61,902 nt of DNA from CAZSLI01 sp964607705 (GCA_964607705.1 CAZSLI010000014.1:1-61902), one strand, 5' to 3'. Shown: positions 1 through 9,034, numbered from the stretch's first letter. The notes: generated from the sequence alone by a model not told the origin. Numbers and translations: made by a program.

Positions 1-48
1 TAGCCGGCAACCCCGGCTACGAGGGTTCGAATCCCTCCCCCTCCGCCA
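1..48 (+). tRNA. 3' end of a tRNA-Ser gene (truncated by window edge)
   Basis: The window opens inside a class II tRNA. The variable arm (gccgg/ccggc stem), a T arm with the ggttcgaatcc signature, the 3' acceptor strand cccctcc, the discriminator g and an encoded CCA are all present. The long variable arm and the two later copies, which begin at a CGA anticodon loop, identify it as tRNA-Ser, probably CGA. It is likely the intact host tRNA, because integration at a tRNA 3' end leaves the complete gene on this side, but the 5' half is outside the window. Confidence 0.8.
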
Positions 49-59
49 GAAGGACATGA

Positions 60-93
60 CGACGCCCGTCTCCCGAGCAGGGGGCGGGCGTCG
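60..93 (+). terminator. Hairpin terminator after the tRNA-Ser 3' end
   Basis: A 9-bp perfect inverted repeat (60-68 with 85-93, arm cgacgcccg) lies directly downstream of the tRNA. There is no clear T-run, as in the other hairpins of this high-GC sequence. Different hairpins occupy the same position after the other two tRNA-Ser copies. Confidence 0.5.
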
Positions 94-203
94 GTGCAAC
101 GGTGCAGCCGCAACCCAACAACAAGAAATCGTTGACATTGCACCCAAACTCTCCCACGGTGGTTGGACAGCGCGTTTTCCGCCGGGGGGAGAGGAATCGC
201 ACG

Positions 204-3200
204 ATGAGGGGACTTTGCCAAGGCGTGTTCGCACGCGCTTTAGGCGTTGCCGTGTCGGCTGTCATGCTCGGCACATCGGTCCAAGTGGCACCGGTTCTTG
301 CCGAAACGCCGCAGGTAGCCGAGCCGTCTGGTGCCAGCCAGCCCGTCAAGGCGCGAGAGCTCGTCGAGCAACGAACCGCCACCTCGCGAGCGATGTTGCT
401 CCCCAACGGCCACACCGTGGTCGAGTACTTCAGCGAGCCGATCCACTACAAGGACACCAAGAGCGGCAATTGGCTCCCCATCGACTCTCGCCTCGAAACA
501 GTGACGATCGATGGTCGCCCGGTCGCGGCAAATCGGGCCAACTCGTTCGCGCTGGAACTGCCCACCGTCTTGGGTGACCAGAGCGTCGGCATGAAGGCTG
601 ACCACCGGGCTATCGAAATGCGCCCCGCGCGAGCGAATAGGGGAGTGCCCGCGGTGCCCTCACAAGCGGGAGCCCACCGGCGGTCGCTCTCGGCTACAGA
701 AGTCGTCTACGAGGACGCCTTCGACGTGGCGGATCTGGAATACGAATCGCAGCCGGAAGGGCTGAAGGAAACCATCGTCTTGTCGCGACCGACCTCGGTC
801 ACGGCATTCGGGTTCGAGTTGAATCTAGGAGGGCTCACACCGCGCAAGGAGGCAGATGGATCGATCTCGCTGCTTAGCTCCGATGGCGCGGCGGAGATGG
901 CACTGGCAAAGCCGTGCATGTGGGACGCGGCCGAAGAGGTGGACTTCGACAACTACACTGACGCGGTGTCGTATGAGATCACCTCCACAGGCGGCGGGAA
1001 CTACCTGCTCACCGTGACTCCAGATGCGCAATGGCTGAACGACCCGTTGCGCGTGTACCCAGTCCGGATCGATCCGACCATCGTGATGCCCGCTTTTACC
1101 GCCCCGGGGACCGCAGACACTTACATCTCGTCTGGCGCCCCGTCTACAAACTACTTCTCCTCGCAAATCCTTTACGTGAACAACCATGACCCCGGTGCCG
1201 ATTACACCGAGTACACGCTTCTGCAACCAGGCGGTCAGCTGACGAACGACTTGGTTGCCCGCCAGAACCTCGGACACTACGTCGTGGGGGCGACGCTTAA
1301 GGTAATGACGGGGCCCACGAGTACCGACGATGCGGACATCACGTGTTCTCGTGTCACCGATCAAGTCACTCTCTCGTCGATCACTTGGAACAACCGGCCG
1401 AACACGACGAGCACATTTGCGACCACTGTGCTGGTCACCGAACCCGATTCCCCCTACTACTTCGATGTCACGGGCATCGTCGATTTCTGGCAGAAGAACG
1501 CATTCGGCAATTCCGCGGCATGTGTGCGGCTGGGATCAAGCACCTCGGGACGCCGCCTCTACTTCAAGTCGGAGGAAAACGCGGGCACAAAACCGAGTTG
1601 GACCGTCGAGTACGCACCCAAGCCGGTCGCCACGCTCGTCGAGCCCTCGGGTGACGAGGTTTTCGAAGTCCCGCAAGCGAGCTGGACGACGACGGAGTCG
1701 ATCGGGAACGCTCAGAGCGCCTACGAGATCCAGGTGGCAACCTCGACCGCCAGCACGCCAGTCGCCACCAACACAGGCTCAGGCGCCACCACCAGTTGCG
1801 CCCTTCCCGTGCCGCCAGGAGGCTTTCTCCCCGACACCGAGTATTCCGTCAGAGTGCGAGTGGCGACAGCGCCCACGCCGCAGACAACGCTGTGGAGCGA
1901 TTGGAGTGGGTGGGGCGACTTCACGTTGGTCCTGCCCACGGCTGTCACGTCGTTGTCGGCCGAGACGTCATCCAGCGCCGAGTGGTTCTACGAATCTGAC
2001 GCGAACGCCGACGGCCTAAATGACGCACCAAATGACTCGAACGGTTCCGGCCGCGGTGCTGTGGCCCTCTCTTGGAGTGCTGCGCCGGGTGCCACGAACT
2101 ACAAGATCTACCTTCACGACGGAAACGCGTTTCGACAGGTGGGCACCACGACTGCAACCTCATGGACGACTGCCGGCAAGGGCCTCTACCCGACAGATTC
2201 GAAGATTGCGTCGATGAGCGCCGAGAGCACGACCAGTCCGTTCCTTGCTGGAACGGGCCTCGACCTGCGCGACGACCCCCGCCCTCTTTACGCCAGGACA
2301 GCCGGGTCGTCGCGGGATGCTAGCGCGACCTATCTCTTCAAAGTGGTCGCAGCCAACTCGGCCGGGGAGTGCTCAGCATCTAACCCTGAGACCTCGGCGG
2401 CGCTAGACGTCCGCACTGTACCTGTCAACGTCGAGCCGGCTCACCCCGAGTACGACATGGGGGAGATGCTCCGGCATGATGCGACCGCACGACTTGACAC
2501 AGGCGCCTTCAATCTCGACATCACCGACCTTGCTGTGTCGTCATGGGGGCCAACGGCGGCCTTGTCCCGTCACTACAGCTCAGATGTCACCCAGTCCGCA
2601 CTTTTCGCCCCGGGCTGGAGATTCACTTTCGAGCAGACGCTCGAGGTCAGCGGCTCTGTCGCCGCCTGGTCTGACGCGCAGGGGACGCGGCACGTCTTCT
2701 ACTTCCGAAACGACGCGTGGACGTCTCCGCTGGGCGGGAGATATGCTCTCTCGTCGACCGGCGCGGGCTGGAAGATCACGTTTGTCGGGGGAGATGAACT
2801 GCGCTTCGACACGGCCGGCGCCCTCGTCTCCGAGGCGGATAGGAATGGCAATACGGTCACCTACGTCCGAGCGCCGGGCTCACTGGCGATTATCGCCGCT
2901 AACGGGCAGTACATCGATGTTGCGCTTGACGGAGCTGGCCGGCCGGCCGAGGCGCAGTACGAGACGATTTCTGGGATTCGCGCAGTGACCTACGAGGTGT
3001 CCGCTCTAGGCAGCGAGGCGACTGCCACACTGGGTGCCGGTACCACCGACGCCTTGCCGTTGCACTATGCGTATGCCGGGGAGCAACTCGCGGTGATAGA
3101 CGTTCCCGCTGTCGACGGGGTCGCCTCTTCAAGCCGGCCTGGCTGGTCGTTCGAATACGCCAGCGGCCAACTTCGTACGAGCCGGGCCAGCACTTGGCCG

Positions 3201-6200
3201 ATGTACCTCTCCCAGTTCGAATTCGGGTCAAACGAGGCAACTGTCACCGTATGGCGCGACATGGACTGGGATGACATGAGCCAGTACGTCCTCACTCGCT
3301 ACGAACTGAATCCGACAGGCACAATCCAGCGGCGCAGCGAGCCGTCGGGATGGCGTTTCGACGACATGGATGCCGGCGTGGATCCGCACTTCGACTACTG
3401 GACGTATGCGTACGACTCGGCAAATCGTGAGATTCGCGAGATATCTCCCCTCGGCGCGATAGGCAAGACCGAGTACGACACGCGAGGGAACGTCGTTCGA
3501 ACCGTCGACCCTCTGGGCGCAATTAAAGCGTACAGCTACGACGCGTACGACCGTCCTACGGCCCAGACTGATCAACTTGGTTCGACGACCTTCACGACCT
3601 ACGACGGCTTCGGGAACCCTACCGTTGAGGAGCGGGTGCTCAACACCGCAGGAGAGCGCAGTCGCATCGAGCGGACCTACAACGCGAGCGGTACGCTCAC
3701 CTGCGAGAGGACTCAGCTCGACGAAGACGACTGGGCACAGCGGGAGTTCAGCGATTTCTCCCTGTCCGGAGAGCCCCAGAATACGACCGACCGCAACGTC
3801 GCCTTGTCTTCCACGGAGACCGTGGACGTTGTGTCGAGAAAGAACTACGACGGATTCGGTCAGCTTCTCTCTGAGCAGGACGGAAGCGGTGTCTGGGTCA
3901 CCAAGGCCAACACATACTCACCACTCGGCTATGTGACTTCGACTGAGCTGGCCGATGGTTCTGTCGAGCGAATCCGAGTGAATACGCTCGGATTCTCTTA
4001 TGAGACATCTACGACGTCGGTGTCGGGCGCGGTGAATGGGCGGCAGCGTTTCGACTACGACGTTCGGGGCGCCAAGACGGCCGAGTGCAGATTCGACGCC
4101 CAAGGAAACCCGACTTCGGGGGCCGTTCTCGACCTGGATAACATGGCGAGCGTGAAGTCGGAAACGCCCGTGTCGGCACCTGCGCGTGTCGCCACGAGTC
4201 GCTACGACGCAGCGGGCCGGGTAACGAAGGCTTGGGCGCCGGGAATCAGCTGGAGCTTCGCGCAAAACGCAACCAGGACGACTTATGATGCGGTGGGACA
4301 TGAGGTCGCCGTGATCGCACCGGGGCATGTTGAGAGTGCGGCGACCACAATCACCTACGATCTGGCTGGGCGCGCGATCAAGACGGAGAACCCGGACGGC
4401 ACTTGGATCGAGCGTGAGTTTGATGCGGGCGACAATGTCATCGAGGAGCGAAAGCCGGTCCCGGACGGGGATTCATCCAAGTCGTTTGCCTATGACCTTG
4501 CTGGCCGGCAGGTGTCTGTAACCAATGAAGACGGACATACAACCCAAAGTTCGTACGACCTTGCGGGTCGCCAGGTTGCAGGTGCTGTCTCGGGGAAGAG
4601 CCCCTCTTCGGTCGTCTATAACTCACTCGGCTGGGAGATCTCTCGCACGGACAACGACGGCATCGTCACCTTGCGTACCTACGACAAGGCGGGACGGCCG
4701 CGGATTGTCGACGTCGCTGGCAAGAAAACGTGCACCACATACGATTCCTGTGGGCGGACGGCGCGCACGGACTCGCCTGACGGCCGCAGAACGGAAGTGG
4801 GCTACGACGCGTTCTCTCGTGCCGTAACTGAGACGCAAAGCGTGGGCGGCGTTGCCGTCAAGGTGACGCACACGAGCTTTGATGAGCAGGGTAGACCTGA
4901 TCAGGTCGAAGAGAGCAAGGGCGAAGTGTCGCTCTCGCTGGCCTACTCCGACTACTCAGATCAGCCCACGTCAGGACAGGTGAAGTATCCAGGCGCCACA
5001 GTCGACGTCAACTACAGCACGTCAACCGGGTGGGAGACTCGCCGTGTCGCATCGATACCTGGACTTGGGACCGTCTCACGCCAGGTGGCTCGAGATCCCC
5101 AGGGCCGGGCCGTCTCGGAGGCTTTCGGCGCCGGCACGCGTGCGACCGGATATGACGATGGCGGTCACGTGGCGTCCATGACGGGTTTCGGGTTCTCTGG
5201 ATCGGGGGCGCAATTCGGGTATGACACTGCAGGTCGCAAGTCGGCCGAGAGCATTTCACTCGCATATCCGAGTTCTTCGATTGAGTCGAGCTACACCTAC
5301 ACGGACGCCGGCACACTCAGCGGGGCAACTATCGCCGGTATTACGACCGGGTACGAGTTCGACTCGCTGGGAAACCTCGTCCGGGTCCAGGGCGCTTCTG
5401 ACGCGACGCTCACCTACGATGCCGGGAGCCGGCTAGTCGCCATGGGTGCTACTACGTATGGGTGGGACGTTGCCAATGGTCGACGCACGAGCATGAGGCG
5501 CTCGGGCGAGACGAGCGTCACGTTCGGGTTCACCGACGAAGGCCGGCTTGAGACGTATCGCGACCCGAATCGGTCCGTCGAAGCGACCTACTCGTATGAC
5601 GCTGGGGGTCAGCGCACAAGGAGCGTGGTCACGTCTGGCTCGATCATGACCACGACCACGTACACCTACGACGGGCTCACCCTGCTCTCGCTTGCCGCTG
5701 AGCGCAGCGACAACACCACTTGGTCCATCAGCTACCTCACTGATGAGGCGGGACGACCCTGGGGTGCGACGTACGTCGAGAATGACGGAACGCCCACGCT
5801 CGTGTACGTCGTGACCACAGATCGCGGCGATGTGGTTGAGTTGCTCGACACGAACGGCTCGCCGCTGGCGAAGTATGGCTTTGACGCGTGGGGTAACCCG
5901 AGAACGGATCTGACTGGCTCGCTCAACACGACACTAGCCGCGAGCATCGCGGAGGCGAATCCACTTCGCTACTCCGGTTATGCGTACGATGAGCATTCGG
6001 GCCTTTACTATTGCTCACAGCGCTACTACGACCCCGCCACGTATCAGTGGATCACCAAGGATCCGGCCAGGGCCGACGGCGAGGAAAGCGCGTACCAATA
6101 CTGTGCGGGGGCCCCTGTCTCCAGGACGGACCCGTCTGGGCTGTACTTCAGCGAGTGGGTCGCTTCTGACAGTTATCACACAGGTGAGTGGGGTGCTTGG

Positions 6201-6539
6201 TACGTCGACGTACCCTTCGGGGGGGCGAGTCTCGCGGCGGCCATTGTCCGAAAGGTGAAAGGGACGGGATACACGGTGTCCGCCTTTACGTCATACATCA
6301 GATGGCGCAAGAATTGGCGACGCTGGGATCTGGTTCGGATATCCGGTGGCCGGCGTACAACCGCCTCGAGTGAATGGCGGGTCAGCGCATTAGAGTACAT
6401 GATGAAGTTCGATATCTGGAGAATCCAGCACTACGGCAAGAACGTGGGGGGCGGCGTTACGTGGACAGGGGCCCCACAGATCTGGCACTCATCTTCTCGA
6501 GTTGAGTTGCCCCCAAGTAGAGCGTTTGGAGGATGGTAG
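204..6539 (+). CDS. Giant secreted RHS/YD-repeat protein, probable polymorphic toxin
   Basis: This encodes a 2111-aa exported protein. ATG 204 is preferred over the upstream in-frame ATG at 102 because a ggggagagg ribosome site precedes it and a signal peptide then begins at residue 1 (cleavage near A33). In order it shows a DNRLRE-like domain (about 300-470), two fibronectin-III-like segments (about 473-730), a DUF6531-like entry segment (about 741-814), a long array of YD/RHS repeats (about 900-1900), and an RHS core ending in DPSGL at 1976-1980. The last 131 residues are a unique tip with 11 tryptophans and a basic W/R/K stretch that match no toxin family I recognise. RHS proteins generally encapsulate and deliver such tips; toxicity here is inferred. 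A small membrane protein starts one base after the stop. Confidence 0.85.
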   Translation: MRGLCQGVFARALGVAVSAVMLGTSVQVAPVLAETPQVAEPSGASQPVKARELVEQRTATSRAMLLPNGHTVVEYFSEPIHYKDTKSGNWLPIDSRLETVTIDGRPVAANRANSFALELPTVLGDQSVGMKADHRAIEMRPARANRGVPAVPSQAGAHRRSLSATEVVYEDAFDVADLEYESQPEGLKETIVLSRPTSVTAFGFELNLGGLTPRKEADGSISLLSSDGAAEMALAKPCMWDAAEEVDFDNYTDAVSYEITSTGGGNYLLTVTPDAQWLNDPLRVYPVRIDPTIVMPAFTAPGTADTYISSGAPSTNYFSSQILYVNNHDPGADYTEYTLLQPGGQLTNDLVARQNLGHYVVGATLKVMTGPTSTDDADITCSRVTDQVTLSSITWNNRPNTTSTFATTVLVTEPDSPYYFDVTGIVDFWQKNAFGNSAACVRLGSSTSGRRLYFKSEENAGTKPSWTVEYAPKPVATLVEPSGDEVFEVPQASWTTTESIGNAQSAYEIQVATSTASTPVATNTGSGATTSCALPVPPGGFLPDTEYSVRVRVATAPTPQTTLWSDWSGWGDFTLVLPTAVTSLSAETSSSAEWFYESDANADGLNDAPNDSNGSGRGAVALSWSAAPGATNYKIYLHDGNAFRQVGTTTATSWTTAGKGLYPTDSKIASMSAESTTSPFLAGTGLDLRDDPRPLYARTAGSSRDASATYLFKVVAANSAGECSASNPETSAALDVRTVPVNVEPAHPEYDMGEMLRHDATARLDTGAFNLDITDLAVSSWGPTAALSRHYSSDVTQSALFAPGWRFTFEQTLEVSGSVAAWSDAQGTRHVFYFRNDAWTSPLGGRYALSSTGAGWKITFVGGDELRFDTAGALVSEADRNGNTVTYVRAPGSLAIIAANGQYIDVALDGAGRPAEAQYETISGIRAVTYEVSALGSEATATLGAGTTDALPLHYAYAGEQLAVIDVPAVDGVASSSRPGWSFEYASGQLRTSRASTWPMYLSQFEFGSNEATVTVWRDMDWDDMSQYVLTRYELNPTGTIQRRSEPSGWRFDDMDAGVDPHFDYWTYAYDSANREIREISPLGAIGKTEYDTRGNVVRTVDPLGAIKAYSYDAYDRPTAQTDQLGSTTFTTYDGFGNPTVEERVLNTAGERSRIERTYNASGTLTCERTQLDEDDWAQREFSDFSLSGEPQNTTDRNVALSSTETVDVVSRKNYDGFGQLLSEQDGSGVWVTKANTYSPLGYVTSTELADGSVERIRVNTLGFSYETSTTSVSGAVNGRQRFDYDVRGAKTAECRFDAQGNPTSGAVLDLDNMASVKSETPVSAPARVATSRYDAAGRVTKAWAPGISWSFAQNATRTTYDAVGHEVAVIAPGHVESAATTITYDLAGRAIKTENPDGTWIEREFDAGDNVIEERKPVPDGDSSKSFAYDLAGRQVSVTNEDGHTTQSSYDLAGRQVAGAVSGKSPSSVVYNSLGWEISRTDNDGIVTLRTYDKAGRPRIVDVAGKKTCTTYDSCGRTARTDSPDGRRTEVGYDAFSRAVTETQSVGGVAVKVTHTSFDEQGRPDQVEESKGEVSLSLAYSDYSDQPTSGQVKYPGATVDVNYSTSTGWETRRVASIPGLGTVSRQVARDPQGRAVSEAFGAGTRATGYDDGGHVASMTGFGFSGSGAQFGYDTAGRKSAESISLAYPSSSIESSYTYTDAGTLSGATIAGITTGYEFDSLGNLVRVQGASDATLTYDAGSRLVAMGATTYGWDVANGRRTSMRRSGETSVTFGFTDEGRLETYRDPNRSVEATYSYDAGGQRTRSVVTSGSIMTTTTYTYDGLTLLSLAAERSDNTTWSISYLTDEAGRPWGATYVENDGTPTLVYVVTTDRGDVVELLDTNGSPLAKYGFDAWGNPRTDLTGSLNTTLAASIAEANPLRYSGYAYDEHSGLYYCSQRYYDPATYQWITKDPARADGEESAYQYCAGAPVSRTDPSGLYFSEWVASDSYHTGEWGAWYVDVPFGGASLAAAIVRKVKGTGYTVSAFTSYIRWRKNWRRWDLVRISGGRRTTASSEWRVSALEYMMKFDIWRIQHYGKNVGGGVTWTGAPQIWHSSSRVELPPSRAFGGW

Positions 6540-6540
6540 A

Positions 6541-6903
6541 ATGAGCTTGGTGACGATCAGCCTGACCGCGGCCGTTGTCAGCTATTACGCCATCGCGGCC
6601 TATTTGTCTCAGCGGGGGCTTGGCCTGCTACTCTTGCTGCCCCCGTTCTTGGTTGTGCCGGGCCTTGTTCTCTGGTTGGCTCGTGGCTCAAAGTGGTTGT
6701 ACGTGTTCGCGCTCACATCGGTTGCGGGCTTGCTAGCCACAGCCGGCTGGATTTCACCGGCCTTTTGGGCGTCAATCGGCTTCACCCGCACAGCATCCAT
6801 CGCTTGTCTCGGAGCCGTGGGGCAGGGGCTGGCCGGTCTTGTCGTCTTTCGTTTGGCTCGTTCGCTCCAAACGGTTCGAGAGTCTGCAGAACGAACGGAG
6901 TGA
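6541..6903 (+). CDS. Small four-helix membrane protein, candidate immunity protein
   Basis: A 120-aa protein with four predicted transmembrane helices (about 4-22, 28-49, 53-72, 84-103) and a short charged C-terminus. ATG 6541 is chosen because a ggagg site sits 8 bases upstream, inside the end of the RHS gene, and only one base separates the RHS stop from this start. I recognise no family. Tight coupling to the RHS C-terminal tip is the usual place for an immunity gene, and membrane immunity proteins usually protect against pore-forming or envelope-acting toxins. That role is inferred from position only. Confidence 0.7.
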   Translation: MSLVTISLTAAVVSYYAIAAYLSQRGLGLLLLLPPFLVVPGLVLWLARGSKWLYVFALTSVAGLLATAGWISPAFWASIGFTRTASIACLGAVGQGLAGLVVFRLARSLQTVRESAERTE

Positions 6904-6990
6904 GTTGGCCGACTGAGCCAGCTTGGCGTCGCCGTTGTTCCCAAGGAGAATAAATCGAGCAACAGGGAGTCCTAGAGGGATGGAATCCCC

Positions 6991-7051
6991 CTCGAAAACC
7001 GTTTAGCCGGTAACCCCGGCTACGAGGGTTCGAATCCCTCCCCCTCCGCCA
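6991..7051 (+). repeat. tRNA-Ser 3'-half direct repeat, copy 2 (att-like)
   Basis: This copy runs from the anticodon loop (ctcgaaa) through the variable arm, T arm and acceptor strand to CCA. From 7004 it matches copy 1 at all but one base, and identity continues into gaag after CCA. The sequence before 6991 cannot pair as a 5' tRNA half: no acggt precedes the loop to pair with accgt. It is therefore a displaced 3' fragment rather than a working tRNA. Crossing over in the anticodon loop is typical for tRNA-targeting integrases. Confidence 0.8.
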
Positions 7052-7061
7052 GAAGTAACTA

Positions 7062-7100
7062 AGACAGCCCCGGTCGCCGAGAAGGTGACCGGGGCTGTCT
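7062..7100 (+). terminator. Strong hairpin after tRNA-Ser copy 2
   Basis: A perfect 14-bp inverted repeat (7062-7075 with 7087-7100, arm agacagccccggtc) with an 11-base loop lies 10 bases after the CCA. It probably terminates transcription from the preceding element and separates it from the next gene. The rest of 6904-7318 shows only the tRNA fragment and no convincing gene. Confidence 0.65.
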
Positions 7101-7318
7101 CGTTGTCGAGCACATCGCGAAGCGTCTGCAAACCTGGCACGCCGAGTAGAAGATCTGACGCGTCGAGCGCCACGCGAGCGGGTGCCGGACCGACACTGCT
7201 CTCGGCCGCCTACCGACTCGCTAGTCGCGCGGCGGGCGAATGGCGGAACACACATAACAGAGGGGCGGTGACGTCGGCGCATCGTGCCGACAGTCTCTCG
7301 AGAAGGCGGTGATTCACA

Positions 7319-8014
7319 ATGTCAACTGAGCAAGAGGAATCAGGGGGTTTGAGGCGTCTCCTACTTGCCGGTGACGCGTTCCTGTTCGCTTCTGCGCTGT
7401 TCATCATCGGAAGCCTACTGCTCGTGGGGGTCAACTACGCCACCGGTGCGCTCAACCAAGACACCCGGACTGCGTCGGCGAGTGCTCTGGCGATCCAGGG
7501 CGGCTCTCTGATCGTGTCGCTCTTGGCGGTGGGCTTTGGCGCTGCGCTGGCGTGGAGGCTCCACGGTCGCGCGTTCACCCCGATGGTCGCTCTGTTCATG
7601 GCAATCGGCGTCGTGATTGGCGTGCCCATCGCGTTCGGGGCGCTCACCGGGTCCGTGGCACTGATTCGCTTGATACCAATCGGTGGTGAGGGGCCTCCGT
7701 GGATCGCGATCGGCCTCTTGGCGGCCGCCGTGATCGCGCTGCTCGTGATGCCGCTGGTCGATGCGGTCAGAGACACACGCGGTGCCGGGATGCACATACG
7801 GCTCGACCTCCTTCGCTGGATCGCGCTTGCCATCGTGATCGCCATCGCAGTGATTGTGGCGCCGGTGATCGGAGCAATTGGCGGCACGGAGGAAGGCGAG
7901 ATTGGCGTCTTCATGGTGCCGTTCGCTGCAGCGGCATCCTTGGCGGTTCTCGGCGGGGACCTGTACTGCGGCTATCGCGACAGGCACTCGCGGACGGCGG
8001 CTGCTACGGCCTAG
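7319..8014 (+). CDS. Multi-pass membrane protein of unknown function
   Basis: A 231-aa protein with about six hydrophobic segments: one near residues 20-45, one near 58-80, a pair at about 88-115, one at about 125-148 and two near the C-terminus. A hydrophilic N-terminal stretch (SGGLRRLLLAGDAFL) precedes them. I recognise no domain. ATG 7319 follows a weak aaggcgg site. It lies between the second and third tRNA-Ser repeats and its end overlaps the end of the converging gene by 11 bases. Together these two genes make up the whole cargo of the segment. Confidence 0.65.
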   Translation: MSTEQEESGGLRRLLLAGDAFLFASALFIIGSLLLVGVNYATGALNQDTRTASASALAIQGGSLIVSLLAVGFGAALAWRLHGRAFTPMVALFMAIGVVIGVPIAFGALTGSVALIRLIPIGGEGPPWIAIGLLAAAVIALLVMPLVDAVRDTRGAGMHIRLDLLRWIALAIVIAIAVIVAPVIGAIGGTEEGEIGVFMVPFAAAASLAVLGGDLYCGYRDRHSRTAAATA

Positions 8015-8843
8015 TGTGGCGGGCGTCAGCTGGTAGGGGATAGGGCGGATCGCCTTCGGTGGGTTGGCTCCACTCATGCGCCAGCCAGCAGAACCACAGG
8101 GCGCACGCCGGGAAGACCACGAGTTCCATCGCGAGCATCGATATGGGCCGCCCCGAGTAGAGCCGCAGGAAGCGCAGGCCGTTGGGTAGCCACGTGAAGA
8201 AGACGACTGCTGATGTGACTGCCGAGTAGGCGCGCAGCGAGCGTGGGAGGCGCCGCAGCCAGGGCGTAGCGAGCATACCGATCCAGAATGCACCGAGGGC
8301 GGCCCACGAGGCGACGTTGTGGGCAGCATCGGTCACTGGCGCGGCGCCTACCGGGGTGAAGGCAACGATCCAGAATCCTGCGAACGACACCCTTGGCAGG
8401 AGCGCCGCCCTGCGGGACGCGCGCTCCGAGAGGTCCGCACGCTCTTGGCCTCCCCGTACGACGAGGCGCCCAGCTGCCAGCGCGCACATGCCGAGACAGA
8501 GTGTGGCGGTCGAGAAGAGCCACGCCGTGGGTCGATCGATCCGACCGGCCTGGCTCCAGGAGATGCCGGTCCTCCAAGGCAACCCGGAGAGCCAGATCAC
8601 GGTCGCAATCGACAGGAACGCTGATCCGACCATGACGAGCGCAGCCGAAAACGCCGTGGCGCGGCGCACGTAGGCGCGGGCGAGCGCTGCCGCGAGGGCC
8701 ACACCGGCAGCGACCGGCAGGACCTTGAGCGGCCACGACGGCATGAGCGCGACGGCCGCGAGGGTCACGTTCGTCCAGCCGGCGAACCAGACGACGCGCG
8801 CTTCGAGCGCGCTGCTCTGCGGCGATAAGGGCTCGACGTTCAC
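8004..8843 (-). CDS. Multi-pass membrane protein, possibly DUF998-like
   Basis: A 279-aa protein with about eight predicted helices. A segment with AHNVAS followed by a hydrophobic run recalls DUF998 proteins, which carry a conserved His in a similar place; this is a weak resemblance. The start is GTG 8843 with no clear ribosome site. The gene converges on the preceding membrane protein and overlaps it tail-to-tail by 11 bases. The role is unknown; both cargo proteins are membrane-bound, so an envelope-defence or exclusion function is possible but unproven. Confidence 0.6.
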   Translation of the reverse strand: MNVEPLSPQSSALEARVVWFAGWTNVTLAAVALMPSWPLKVLPVAAGVALAAALARAYVRRATAFSAALVMVGSAFLSIATVIWLSGLPWRTGISWSQAGRIDRPTAWLFSTATLCLGMCALAAGRLVVRGGQERADLSERASRRAALLPRVSFAGFWIVAFTPVGAAPVTDAAHNVASWAALGAFWIGMLATPWLRRLPRSLRAYSAVTSAVVFFTWLPNGLRFLRLYSGRPISMLAMELVVFPACALWFCWLAHEWSQPTEGDPPYPLPADARHTRP

Positions 8844-8925
8844 GGGGAGGGTATTCCCGAGGCGATGGGGTGTTCATGCCGCCCAGCCAACCGGGCTGGA
8901 TCTCAGGGCGGTTGAATGGGGGGCT

Positions 8926-8982
8926 CTCGAAGACCGTCTAGCCGGTAACCCCGGCTACGAGGGTTCGAATCCCTCCCCCTCC
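8926..8982 (+). repeat. tRNA-Ser 3'-half direct repeat, copy 3 (att-like)
   Basis: This copy begins at an anticodon loop (ctcgaag) and continues through the identical variable arm, T arm and acceptor strand cccctcc. It then diverges: the CCA is replaced by acta. It differs from copy 2 by two substitutions in the 5' part. It has no 5' tRNA half. Loss of CCA and the extra changes suggest this is the oldest of the displaced ends. Confidence 0.75.
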
Positions 8983-8997
8983 ACTAGCGCGATGTGA

Positions 8998-9034
8998 AGA
9001 AGGCCCGCCTCCTCGCGATGGGGGCGGGCCTTCT
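8998..9034. terminator. Hairpin after tRNA-Ser copy 3, convergent with the tetR end
   Basis: A perfect 12-bp inverted repeat (8998-9009 with 9023-9034, arm agaaggcccgcc) lies between tRNA copy 3 and the stop of the TetR gene at 9073. It could serve as a bidirectional terminator. Its sequence differs from the hairpins following copies 1 and 2. Confidence 0.6.

Larger units (their letters stand above)
1..7051. mobile_element. Putative integrated element 1, bounded by tRNA-Ser 3' repeats
   Basis: The block between tRNA-Ser copy 1 and copy 2 has a repeat-to-repeat distance of 7003 bp. It carries a giant RHS protein and a small membrane protein and nothing else. Direct repeats of a tRNA 3' half are the classic footprint of tyrosine-recombinase integration. 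No integrase or excisionase is visible, so it would be a relic or an element mobilised in trans. Third codon positions in the RHS gene look less GC-biased than in the core genes, which fits transfer. The repeats are seen in the sequence; mobility is inferred. Confidence 0.5.
7004..8982. mobile_element. Putative integrated element 2, bounded by tRNA-Ser 3' repeats
   Basis: The segment between copies 2 and 3 has a copy-to-copy distance of 1935 bp. It carries only two multi-pass membrane protein genes in convergent orientation. It resembles a second, smaller insertion stacked at the same tRNA site, or the remnant of a larger island. It has no recombinase, so it is not autonomous. Confidence 0.4.

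Noticed and set aside
17..415. Minus-strand reading frames ending in EGEGFEPS (here and near 6782-7282 and 8955-9278)
   Set aside because: The peptide is the reverse translation of the tRNA-Ser T arm, a common false ORF, so these are shadows of the tRNA copies.
1..8983. Treating copies 2 and 3 as complete tRNA-Ser genes
   Set aside because: Neither has a 5' half able to pair with the anticodon-stem 3' strand accgt or the acceptor strand cccctcc.
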